From VRUE01 sp036406595 (GTDB lineage Bacteria; Actinomycetota; Thermoleophilia; Solirubrobacterales; 70-9): a stretch of DNA of 12,707 nt. The position numbers were made by a program, and so were the translations under genes. The notes below the pieces were generated by a model. That model was not told where the DNA came from and did not search any database. It was given only the letters and a program-made list of their open reading frames with translations. Position 1 is the stretch's first letter, and each line of letters opens with the position of its first letter. Shown here one piece after another: positions 1-6,801 of the stretch. The DNA lies in NCBI GenBank assembly GCA_036406595.1, contig DASXAR010000069.1:1-12707 (forward strand). Direction: 5' to 3'.

Positions 1-639
1 TGCGCCTGCAAGACCAACGAGGAGGGCGGTCACCACGGCATCTCGTTCCTGGTGCTCGAGCGGGAGATGCCCGGCTACGAGGTCGTCTCGAAGCTCGAGA
101 AGATGGGCTGGCACTCCTCGGACACGGGCGAGCTCTCCTTCACCGACGTCGAGGTGCCGGAGGAGAACCTGCTCGGCGAGCTCGACGAGGGCTTCAAGCT
201 GATCATGGCCAACTTCCAGTGGGAGCGGCTGACGATGGCCCTGGGTGCGGTCGGCGGGATGCAGCGGGTCTTCGAGGAGACCCTGCGGTACGCGAAGGAG
301 CGCGAGGCCTTCGGCCGCCCGATCGGCCGCTTCCAGGCGATCCGCCACAAGTTCGCGGAGATGTCGGTGAAGATCGAGGTCTCCCGCGCGCTCACCTACG
401 CCTGCCTGCGCAAGTTCGCCGCGGGCGGGGACGCGACCCGCGAGGTGACCCAGGCCAAGCTCTTCACCCAGCGGGCGATGTGCGACGTCGCCGACGAGGC
501 GATCCAGATCCACGGGGGCTACGGCTACATGCGCGAGTACGGAGTCGAACGCGCCTACCGCGACGCTCGCCTCGGCCCGATCGGCGGTGGCACCGACGAG
601 GTGATGAAGGAGATCCTGGGCAGGCAGCTCGGGCTCTGA
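1..639 (+). CDS. Acyl-CoA dehydrogenase, C-terminal part (5' end outside window)
   Basis: The reading frame is open from base 1, so this is the last 212 residues of a flavoprotein that oxidises an acyl-CoA to the trans-2-enoyl-CoA and passes electrons to ETF. Visible parts are the end of the middle beta domain (GISFLVLER, then FTDVEVPEENLLGE) and the whole C-terminal helical domain, including the family signature around QIHGGYGYMREYGVERAYRDAR's core (positions 508-570). The usual catalytic Glu of short- and medium-chain enzymes, in the motif YEGT, is replaced by Gly (IGGGTDE, near 580-600). A Glu in QWERL (codon 223-225) sits where isovaleryl- and long-chain-type enzymes carry their base. This suggests a branched- or long-chain substrate. 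The next gene starts 144 bases downstream, so it is probably a separate unit. Family certain, substrate unknown. Confidence 0.95.
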   Translation, partial: CACKTNEEGGHHGISFLVLEREMPGYEVVSKLEKMGWHSSDTGELSFTDVEVPEENLLGELDEGFKLIMANFQWERLTMALGAVGGMQRVFEETLRYAKEREAFGRPIGRFQAIRHKFAEMSVKIEVSRALTYACLRKFAAGGDATREVTQAKLFTQRAMCDVADEAIQIHGGYGYMREYGVERAYRDARLGPIGGGTDEVMKEILGRQLGL

Positions 640-669
640 CCCTCCCAAACGAGGTCGGTTAGTCAGGGA

Positions 670-691
670 ACCCCGAGGGCAGTCTCAGGGT
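670..691 (+). terminator. Weak terminator-like hairpin after the acyl-CoA dehydrogenase
   Basis: ACCCCGAG and CTCAGGGT can pair around a 6-base loop (GGCAGT) with a single C-A mismatch, 30 bases after the stop codon. There is no T-run after it, so it could only be a weak or Rho-assisted terminator, or chance in GC-rich DNA. The rest of 640-783 holds no gene that I can see. Confidence 0.3.
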
Positions 692-700
692 CATTCCCGA

Positions 701-729
701 TTGAAGGCGCCCCTCGAGGTGTCCATCCT
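701..729 (+). promoter_or_regulatory. Candidate sigma70-type promoter for the MMPL gene
   Basis: TTGAAG (701-706) matches the -35 consensus at four of six positions. CATCCT (724-729), exactly 17 bases further, matches the -10 at three of six (A2, T3, T6). This would give a leader of roughly 45-50 bases carrying the ribosome binding site. No TANNNT box occurs in this gap. The match is weak and the call tentative. Confidence 0.25.
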
Positions 730-770
730 GCGATCCCTCACACGTTGTAGAGGCAGATCGCAAACTTCAC

Positions 771-779
771 AGGAGGGAG
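771..779 (+). promoter_or_regulatory. Ribosome binding site of the MMPL gene
   Basis: AGGAGGGAG lies 4 bases before the GTG at 784. It fixes that GTG as the start and shows that this gene uses a leader, unlike several others in the window. Confidence 0.85.
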
Positions 780-783
780 CCTC

Positions 784-2940
784 GTGGCATCACTCACCCG
801 GTGGGTCCTGGCCCACAAGAAGACCGTCGTCATCAGCTGGATCCTGCTGACGATCGCAGGGATCGCCGCCGCCGGACCGGCGAGCCGCGCCCTCGATCAG
901 AAGTTCTCCGTCCCCAACAAGGAGGGGTGGACGACGAACCAGGAGATCGCCGCGAAGTACAACGGCACCGGCGGGGACACCACCCCGCTCCTGCCCGTCG
1001 TGACGCTTCCCGCGGGTGAGTCGGTCGACTCGCCGCAGGTCCACCGCGACCTGACGAAGCTCGACGACACCCTGGCCAAGACGCTGCCGGGATCGCGGGT
1101 TGCCTCCTATGCATCGACCGGCGACAAGGCATTCGTGTCGGAGGACGGGCGCACCACCTTCGCGATGGTCTATCCGAGGCCCGATCCCGATTCGAGCTTC
1201 GGCGACAACCCTCAGGCGGCCACGGACGTGAAGGCCGCGGTCGCGGGCTCGACGGTGGGCGGCGCCCCGGTCCACGTGACCGGGTTCGACGCCCTGCAGC
1301 AGTCGACCGGGGGCGATGATGGCCCTGGAGTCCTGCTCGAGGCGGTGATCGGCGGCTTCGGAGCGCTGATCGTGCTCGCCTTCGTCTTCGCCTCGTTCCT
1401 GGCGTTCATCCCGATCCTGATGGCGATCGCCTCGATCATGACCACCTTCCTGCTGCTTCTCGGCCTCACCGAGTTCACCGACGTCTCGCCGATCGTGCAG
1501 TTCCTGGTCGCGCTCGTCGGGCTTGGGGTGGCCATCGACTACTCCCTGCTCGTCGTCTCGCGATGGCGAGAGGAGCGCTCGCACGGCCGCAGCGGCGACG
1601 AGGCGGTGCAGCGGGCGATGGAGACGGCCGGCCGAGCCGTGGTGTTCAGCGGCATCACCGTCGCGATCGGGCTTCTGGCGCTGATCGCGCTGCCGCTGCC
1701 CTTCCTGCGCTCGATGGGCTACGGCGGGATGCTGATTCCGCTGGTCTCGACGCTGGTGGCGATCACGCTGCTCCCGGTGATCCTGGCCGAGGCCGGAGCG
1801 AAGCTCGACTGGCCGCACCGGCGGACGGACGACAAGGCGAGCCGGGCCTGGACCCGCTGGGCACAGGTCGTCTCGCGGCGGCGCTGGGTGGCCGCGGGCG
1901 CCGGAATGGCGGTGATCCTCGCCCTCGCGCTGGCGGCGACTGACCTGCAGCTCGGCGCCGCCGACGCGGACACGATCGCGAAGAAGGGCGCTGCCGAACA
2001 GGGCCTGAAGGCGCTCGAGGGCGCCGGCATCGGCGAGGGCGCGTTGCTGCCGCACGAGATCCTGGTCGGCGGTCAAACAGACCCGGCCACGGTCGCACAC
2101 GACCTCAAGCAGGTCGACGGGATCCACGGCGCGGTCGCCCCGAGCGGCGCGGAGTGGAACCGCGGCGGGACCCACATCGTCGAGGCGATCCCGGTTCCCG
2201 ACAGCGGCACCGGCCCGGGTCACGAGGTGCTGAACGACGTGCGGGACACGGCCCACTCGGCCGGCGCGGACGTCAAGGTCGGCGGCGGTCCCGCCGCGAA
2301 TCAGGACTTCATCGACGCGGTGTACGGGAGCTTCCCGCTGATGATCGCCCTGATCGCGATCACCACGTTCATCCTGCTGGCACGGGCCTTCCGCTCGCTG
2401 CTGCTGCCGCTCAAGGCGATCATCCTCAACATCCTCAGCGTGGCGGCCGCCTGGGGCGTGGTGGTCCTAGTCTGGCAGCAGGGGCACGGATCGGAGGCGA
2501 TCTGGGGAATCCAGGCGACCGGCTCCATCCAGTCCTGGATGCCGCTGATCATCTTCGCCTTCCTGTTCGGCCTATCGATGGACTACGAGGTGTTCATCCT
2601 CTCCCGGATGCGGGAGGAGTACGACCGGACCGGGTCCACCGGCGAGGCCGTGGTCCAGGGCATCGGGCGAACCGGCCGGCTGGTGACCAGCGCTGCGCTG
2701 ATCCTGTTCCTGGCCTTCATGTCGATGGCCTCCGGCCCGGACACGAGCGTGAAGATGCTCGCGACGGGCCTGGCCGCCGGAATCCTGATCGACGCGACGA
2801 TCATCCGTGCGCTGATCGTCCCGGCGGTGATCTCACTGATGGGCCGCTGGAACTGGTGGCTCCCCACTTGGCCCGCACGCCTGCTCCGCGTGGATCCCTC
2901 CCCGCCCCGGAGGGTCGCCACCGGGGAGGCGAAGGGCTGA
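784..2940 (+). CDS. MMPL-family (RND superfamily) membrane transporter
   Basis: A 718-residue inner-membrane exporter of the MmpL/YdfJ type, probably driven by the proton gradient and moving a lipid or other hydrophobic compound. It has the duplicated RND plan. TM1 is near 14-31, followed by an extracytoplasmic domain (about 35-180) and a first membrane bundle (about 183-335). A cytoplasmic linker, TM7 (about 367-385), a second extracytoplasmic domain (about 388-510) and a second bundle (about 515-685) follow. Each bundle carries an Asp-Tyr pair, D252-Y253 in GVAIDYSLLV and D600-Y601 in GLSMDYEVFI. They match the proton-relay pairs known from mycobacterial MmpL3, and each is followed by the typical SRWREE or SRMREE. 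There is no long cytoplasmic tail as in MmpL3. The GTG start is supported by a strong ribosome binding site. Family certain; substrate cannot be read from sequence. Confidence 0.95.
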   Translation: MASLTRWVLAHKKTVVISWILLTIAGIAAAGPASRALDQKFSVPNKEGWTTNQEIAAKYNGTGGDTTPLLPVVTLPAGESVDSPQVHRDLTKLDDTLAKTLPGSRVASYASTGDKAFVSEDGRTTFAMVYPRPDPDSSFGDNPQAATDVKAAVAGSTVGGAPVHVTGFDALQQSTGGDDGPGVLLEAVIGGFGALIVLAFVFASFLAFIPILMAIASIMTTFLLLLGLTEFTDVSPIVQFLVALVGLGVAIDYSLLVVSRWREERSHGRSGDEAVQRAMETAGRAVVFSGITVAIGLLALIALPLPFLRSMGYGGMLIPLVSTLVAITLLPVILAEAGAKLDWPHRRTDDKASRAWTRWAQVVSRRRWVAAGAGMAVILALALAATDLQLGAADADTIAKKGAAEQGLKALEGAGIGEGALLPHEILVGGQTDPATVAHDLKQVDGIHGAVAPSGAEWNRGGTHIVEAIPVPDSGTGPGHEVLNDVRDTAHSAGADVKVGGGPAANQDFIDAVYGSFPLMIALIAITTFILLARAFRSLLLPLKAIILNILSVAAAWGVVVLVWQQGHGSEAIWGIQATGSIQSWMPLIIFAFLFGLSMDYEVFILSRMREEYDRTGSTGEAVVQGIGRTGRLVTSAALILFLAFMSMASGPDTSVKMLATGLAAGILIDATIIRALIVPAVISLMGRWNWWLPTWPARLLRVDPSPPRRVATGEAKG

Positions 2941-2978
2941 GCTCGGCGGACCTCTCCCTCCGCCGATCCCCGATCACC

Positions 2979-3013
2979 CGCGGGCCCGGCCGGCAAACCC
3001 GGCCGGGCCCGCG
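2979..3013. repeat. Perfect 15-bp inverted repeat between the MMPL and MFS genes
   Basis: CGCGGGCCCGGCCGG (2979-2993) is followed by the 5-base loop CAAAC (2994-2998) and its exact reverse complement (2999-3013). Both arms are entirely G or C. As RNA it would be a very stable hairpin 38 bases after the MMPL stop, but no T-run follows, so it is not a standard intrinsic terminator. As DNA its centre lies about 33 bases before the MFS start codon. If that mRNA is leaderless, the centre falls on the -35 region, a typical repressor operator position. Both readings are open. Confidence 0.8.
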
Positions 3014-3016
3014 CGC

Positions 3017-3022
3017 TACGTT
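3017..3022 (+). promoter_or_regulatory. -10 box TACGTT for a leaderless MFS mRNA
   Basis: TACGTT fits the TANNNT -10 pattern and ends 6 bases before the GTG start at 3029. No Shine-Dalgarno sequence lies in between. Transcription would begin at or beside the start codon. No convincing -35 is present; that position is occupied by the inverted repeat 2979-3013. Confidence 0.5.
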
Positions 3023-3028
3023 GGCCGC

Positions 3029-4696
3029 GTGAGGCGGGTCTCCATAGCGCTGGCGGCGGGGATCGCCCTGGCCGATGCGTCGATCGTCACGCTCGGGCTG
3101 CCCTCGATCCTGGTCGACCTCGACGCGACGGTGGAGGGGGTCGCCCTGGTGCTCGGCGTCTACACCGCCGTCCTGGCGGTGGCGCTGCTCCCGGCGACGT
3201 GGCTCTGCCGCCGCTTTGGCGATGGCCGGGTCGGCGCGGCCGGCTTCGCCCTCTTCCTCGCGGCCTCGCTCGGCTGCGGCGCCTCCAACTCGCTCGGGCT
3301 GCTGCTCGCACTTCGCGGCGTGCAGGCGCTCGGGGCGGCGGGCGGCCTGGTCGCCGCCTTCGCGCTGCTCGACGGTGGCAGGCCGGGTCACGGGCGGCGG
3401 CTGTGGGTGGCGGCCTCGGTCTTCGGGATCGCGATCGGTCCGGCGCTCGGCGGCGCCCTCACCCAGGCCTTCTCCTGGCGGGCGATCTTCCTCGCTCAGG
3501 CCCCGATCGTGCTGCCGGGGCTGCTGGCGGCCCTGCAGGTTGCCCGCACCGAATCGGCCGATGCCGGCTTCCGCGATACGGGCGGCGCCTCCTCGCCGTT
3601 CCCCTGGCGTCCCGCGATCGCGCTGGCGCTGCTCTCGGCCTCGCTCACGGCCGTCGTCTTCCTCGTCGTGCTGCTGCTGGTCTCGGGCTGGAGCATCGAG
3701 CCGCTGGCGGCGGCCCTGGCGGTGAGCGTGCTGCCGGTCGCCGCGATCGCCTCCTCGCGGCTTCCGGGCGACCCCGAGACGAGGGCCGTCGCCGGCTGCC
3801 TCCTGGTGGCGGGCGGGGTCGGCTGCCTGGCGCTGCTGCCGGGAGCCTCGGCCTGGTTGACGGTGGTGCCGCAGGTGCTGGCCGGCGCCGGGATGGGGAC
3901 GGCGCTGCCGGCCCTCTCCGGGGAGCTGCTCCCTGAGCGGACGAGAAAGGACACGGCGAGGCTCCTCTCGATCCGCCATGCCGGGATCGCGGTGGCGCTC
4001 GCCTCCCTCGCTCCACTGATCTCCTCGAGCCTGACCTCGACCATCGACACCGCACGCGAGCAAGGGACCGCAGCCGTGCTCGACGCCAAGCTGCCGCCGG
4101 AGAAGAAGATCGAGATCGCGCCGGATCTCTTCGGCGGCCTCAACACCGACGACCCCCGCGGTGAGCTCCAGAAGGAGATCGACAAGGCCAAATCAGGGCT
4201 GGACGGCGACGAGGCCGTCGAGATGGGGCACCTGGGCGACCGGTTGGACGACGTGGTCACGGGCGCCGTCCGATCGGCCTTCCGGCCGACGTTCATCGTC
4301 ACCTCGGCCCTCGCACTGCTCGCGGCGCTCATCCTGCTCACCGGCGCCCTCGGGGCCGCCGGGGCGCTGATCCGGCCCGCGGTGGCGATCGCCGCAATCG
4401 CCGCCCTGCTCGCGGCCGGGGTGTACGGCGTCGCCTACGCGAGGTCCACGCGCGAGACCGTCAAGATCGCCGACCCCTGCCAGGACCGCGACCTGCCGGA
4501 CGTGGGCGGGATCAGCGGCGCGCTCCAGAACATCTCGCTGGAGGCAGTGGATCGCGCGGCATGCAAGTTCGGCTCGAGCCGCGAGGAGCTCCTCCTGGCC
4601 CTCTTCGACGACCGCCTGCAGCACAAGTACGAGGAGGAGCACGGCGTCAACCCCCGGTCGGCGCTCTCCCTCGGCCCCGCCCTGCTTGGATTCTGA
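3029..4696 (+). CDS. MFS transporter (drug:H+ antiporter type) with extra extracytoplasmic loop and C-terminal domain
   Basis: A 555-residue major-facilitator protein. About 13 hydrophobic segments are visible (near 8-28, 35-58, 68-86, 88-115, 126-145, 152-172, 193-219, 223-243, 252-271, 275-298, 317-336, 420-441, 446-470). The fifth carries the antiporter motif C (GIAIGPALGG, 133-142), pointing to efflux. Two additions are unusual: an 80-residue charged loop (about 337-418) between segments 11 and 12, and a soluble tail (472-555) after a thirteenth segment. If the core is the usual N-in, C-in bundle, the thirteenth segment puts the tail outside. The tail has two cysteines (C484, C512), which could form a disulfide, and a helical charged stretch ending in KYEEEHGVNPRS. 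The GTG at 3029 lacks a ribosome binding site. Family certain, substrate unknown. Confidence 0.92.
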   Translation: MRRVSIALAAGIALADASIVTLGLPSILVDLDATVEGVALVLGVYTAVLAVALLPATWLCRRFGDGRVGAAGFALFLAASLGCGASNSLGLLLALRGVQALGAAGGLVAAFALLDGGRPGHGRRLWVAASVFGIAIGPALGGALTQAFSWRAIFLAQAPIVLPGLLAALQVARTESADAGFRDTGGASSPFPWRPAIALALLSASLTAVVFLVVLLLVSGWSIEPLAAALAVSVLPVAAIASSRLPGDPETRAVAGCLLVAGGVGCLALLPGASAWLTVVPQVLAGAGMGTALPALSGELLPERTRKDTARLLSIRHAGIAVALASLAPLISSSLTSTIDTAREQGTAAVLDAKLPPEKKIEIAPDLFGGLNTDDPRGELQKEIDKAKSGLDGDEAVEMGHLGDRLDDVVTGAVRSAFRPTFIVTSALALLAALILLTGALGAAGALIRPAVAIAAIAALLAAGVYGVAYARSTRETVKIADPCQDRDLPDVGGISGALQNISLEAVDRAACKFGSSREELLLALFDDRLQHKYEEEHGVNPRSALSLGPALLGF

Positions 4697-4698
4697 GC

Positions 4699-5106
4699 GT
4701 GCCGACCCGCCGGGAGATCATCGAGCAGTTCATCCCGAACTCGCCGCACGCCGCGCAGCTCGGCATCGGGATCGTCTCGCTCGGCACCGACGAGGCCGTG
4801 CTCGAACTCCCCTTCAAGCGGGAGCTGGCCACGATCGGCGAGGTGGTGCACGGCGGCGCGATCGGCGCCCTCATCGACACGGCCGCAATGGCGGCGGCCT
4901 GGGCCACCGATGAGGTGCCGGAGAGCGTCGCCGGCTCGACGGTCTCGATGTCGGTGAACTTCGCCGCCGCGGCCGACGGCGTCGACCTGCGCGCCGAGGC
5001 GCGGGTCGCGAAGCGCGGCGGCCGCCTCAGCTTCTGCGAGGTGCGCGTGACCGACCCGGACGAGACCGTGATCGCCCATGGAATCGCGACGTACCGCTTT
5101 GGCTGA
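4699..5106 (+). CDS. PaaI-family hotdog-fold acyl-CoA thioesterase
   Basis: A 135-residue single hotdog domain, the usual length for PaaI/YdiI-like thioesterases that hydrolyse aryl- or acyl-CoA in the cytoplasm as dimers or tetramers. The active-site motif VVHGGAIGALIDTAA (49-63) has the HGG turn at 51-53 and an acidic residue, D60, on the central helix. The strand TVSMSVNF (81-88) follows as in the family. The start is the GTG at 4699, two bases after the MFS stop; upstream in-frame sequence lies wholly inside the MFS gene. No clear Shine-Dalgarno is present, so translational coupling to the MFS gene is likely. Being cotranscribed with an exporter could mean it frees an acid for export, but this is inference. 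The substrate may be an aromatic-CoA or beta-oxidation intermediate. Confidence 0.9.
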   Translation: MPTRREIIEQFIPNSPHAAQLGIGIVSLGTDEAVLELPFKRELATIGEVVHGGAIGALIDTAAMAAAWATDEVPESVAGSTVSMSVNFAAAADGVDLRAEARVAKRGGRLSFCEVRVTDPDETVIAHGIATYRFG

Positions 5107-5156
5107 CTGGCTCGCTGGCCAATTTTCGTCAGAATCCCGCCTCTTCCCCGACGACT

Positions 5157-5162
5157 AGGAGG
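5157..5162 (+). promoter_or_regulatory. Ribosome binding site deciding a TTG start
   Basis: A perfect AGGAGG lies 8 bases before the TTG at 5171, which supports this rare start codon. In the preceding gap (5107-5170) the best -10-like sequence is CAGAAT at 5130-5135, without a -35 partner, so a separate promoter is possible but not shown. Confidence 0.85.
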
Positions 5163-5170
5163 CGACGACC

Positions 5171-6007
5171 TTGGGTTTGCTTGACGGAAAGAGCGCGATC
5201 ATCACCGGCTCGGCGAGAGGCATCGGCCGCGCCACGGCCGAGCTGTTCGTGAATGAAGGGGCCAAGGTCCTGATCAACGACCTCGACGGCGACGTCGCGG
5301 AGGAGGCCGCCAAGGAGATCGACGGCGAGACCGCCGTCTTCGCCGGGGACCTCACCAAGCCGGGCACCCCGGACGACATGGTCAAGGCCGCCATCGACGC
5401 CTTCGGCCAGGTCGACGCCGTGGTCAACAACGCCGGCTACACCTGGGACGGGGTCGTCCACAAGATGAGCGACGAGCAGTTCCAGGCCATGCTCGACATC
5501 CACACGATCGTCCCCTTCCGCGTGATCCGCGCCCTGGCGCCCACCTGGCGCGAGGCCGCGAAGAAGGAGGCCGAGGCCGGCGATGAGGTCTTCCGCAAGA
5601 TCGTCAACATCACCTCGATCTCGGGCACGATGGGGAACGCGGGTCAGGCGAACTACTCCTCCGCCAAGGCCGGCGTCACCGGACTGACCAAGACGATCGC
5701 GAAGGAATGGGGGCAGTTCAAGATCAATTGCAACGCCGTCGCCTTCGGCTTCGTCGAGACGCGGCTGACCCAGGCGAAGGAGAAGGGCGAGACGATGCAG
5801 GCCGCGGGCGAGAGCACCGAGGAGGTCTCGCTCGGGATCCCGGAGCAGATGCGGCAGATGGCGCGGCTGACCATCCCGCTCGGTCGCCCGGCGGAGCCCT
5901 CCGACGCGGCCGGTCCGGTCGCCTTCCTGTGCTCGAACTACGCCAACTTCATCCAGGGCCAGGTGATCAACGTCACCGGAGGACAGTTCACCGGCATGTA
6001 CTCCTGA
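5171..6007 (+). CDS. SDR-family NAD(P)-dependent oxidoreductase (FabG / MFE-2 dehydrogenase-like)
   Basis: A 278-residue classical short-chain dehydrogenase, probably acting on a 3-hydroxyacyl/3-oxoacyl thioester or similar alcohol. The Rossmann motif is TGSARGIG (12-19). D37 at the end of the second strand favours NAD(H). NNAG is at 86-89, the catalytic Ser is S149 (in SISGTMGNAGQANY) and Y162/K166 form YxxxK. The spacing from Ser to Tyr is the same as in E. coli FabG. The catalytic-tetrad Asn position holds H111, as I recall for the dehydrogenase unit of peroxisomal multifunctional enzyme 2. An insertion rich in Lys, Glu and Ala (about 126-141) lengthens it beyond the usual 245-250 residues. 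The TTG start is backed by AGGAGG. The methyltransferase begins 8 bases after its stop, so the two are probably cotranscribed. Exact substrate unknown. Confidence 0.92.
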   Translation: MGLLDGKSAIITGSARGIGRATAELFVNEGAKVLINDLDGDVAEEAAKEIDGETAVFAGDLTKPGTPDDMVKAAIDAFGQVDAVVNNAGYTWDGVVHKMSDEQFQAMLDIHTIVPFRVIRALAPTWREAAKKEAEAGDEVFRKIVNITSISGTMGNAGQANYSSAKAGVTGLTKTIAKEWGQFKINCNAVAFGFVETRLTQAKEKGETMQAAGESTEEVSLGIPEQMRQMARLTIPLGRPAEPSDAAGPVAFLCSNYANFIQGQVINVTGGQFTGMYS

Positions 6008-6012
6008 GGGAG
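6006..6012 (+). promoter_or_regulatory. Ribosome binding site of the methyltransferase
   Basis: GAGGGAG overlaps the SDR stop codon (TGA, 6005-6007) and lies 3 bases before the ATG at 6016. It supports that start and suggests coupling to the SDR. Confidence 0.6.
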
Positions 6013-6015
6013 CGG

Positions 6016-6801
6016 ATGGCGCAGGCGGACGAAACACACCGCGAGACCACGAGGCGGGAGTTTGCGAAGCAGGCGCCCTCCTTCGAGGCGCAGGGGTCGA
6101 TCTTCCGCGACCGCGGCCTGCTCGACTGGATCGGGGAGCACGTCCCCGTCGGCGCCGAAGATCTCGTCCTCGACCTCGCCGGAGGCAGCGGCCAGCTCGG
6201 CCGCTACCTCGCCGAGCGCGCGGCCTTCGTCGTGGTGGCGGACCTGACCCGGGAGATGCTGGAGACCGGCGCCGCTGCGGCGGCCGAAGCCGGGACCCGC
6301 AACGTCCTCTTCGCCGAGGGCGATGCGACCAACCTCCCGTTTCCGGACTCGCAGTTCGACGCGGTCGTCAGCCGCTTCGCCTTCCACCACTTCGACGATC
6401 CGGCGCGTGCAGCGCACGAGATGGCCCGTGTCTGCCGGCCGGGCGGGACCGTCGCGGTGATCGACATGGCGGCCGAGGACCCGGCCGACGCGGCGAGACG
6501 GGACGAGCTCGAGCGCCTGCGCGATCCGAGTCATACGCGGGCACTCGCGGCGAAGGAGCTCGCCGCCATGCTGACCGAAGCCGGCATCTCGGCGAAGATC
6601 GTCGCGGAGCGCCACCGGACCCTCGAGGCCGCGCCCTGGGTCGAGCAGGGCCAGCCGCCCGAGCCCGCGGCGGCAGAGGTTCTGGAGGCCCTCGGGGGAG
6701 AGGCGGGTGGAGGCGCCGCCACCGGGCTCCGGGCGCGGCTGGACGACGGTCGCCTCGTGATCGAGCACCTCTACGTCATCGCGGCCGGCGAGCGGGCTTA
6801 G
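6016..6801 (+). CDS. Class I SAM-dependent methyltransferase (UbiE/YcgJ-like)
   Basis: A 261-residue cytoplasmic methyltransferase with a seven-strand Rossmann core. Motif I is VLDLAGGSGQLGRYL (51-65); the usual Gly-Cys-Gly is here Ala-Gly-Gly. The acidic residue that binds the SAM ribose is D76 (VVVADLT). GDATNLPFPDSQFDAV (102-117) gives motifs II and III, and RPGGTVAVID (141-150) the post-motif. This layout is typical of the Methyltransf_11/UbiE group, which methylates small molecules such as quinones or lipids; the substrate cannot be told. The longer in-frame sequence upstream lies inside the SDR, so ATG 6016 with its ribosome binding site is the start. Its TAG stop (6799-6801) shares bases with the TAA stop of the opposing SDR, leaving no room for a terminator between them. 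Confidence 0.9.
   Translation: MAQADETHRETTRREFAKQAPSFEAQGSIFRDRGLLDWIGEHVPVGAEDLVLDLAGGSGQLGRYLAERAAFVVVADLTREMLETGAAAAAEAGTRNVLFAEGDATNLPFPDSQFDAVVSRFAFHHFDDPARAAHEMARVCRPGGTVAVIDMAAEDPADAARRDELERLRDPSHTRALAAKELAAMLTEAGISAKIVAERHRTLEAAPWVEQGQPPEPAAAEVLEALGGEAGGGAATGLRARLDDGRLVIEHLYVIAAGERA

Noticed and set aside
2801..4063. Minus-strand frame of 420 codons opposite the MMPL/MFS genes
   Set aside because: Low-complexity Arg/Gly/Gln composition with no motif, and fully covered by genes with clear families on the other strand.
4699..6801. A secondary-metabolite cluster (thioesterase, SDR, methyltransferase, exporters)
   Set aside because: No synthase or assembly-line gene is present, and each gene is of a type common in acyl-CoA metabolism.
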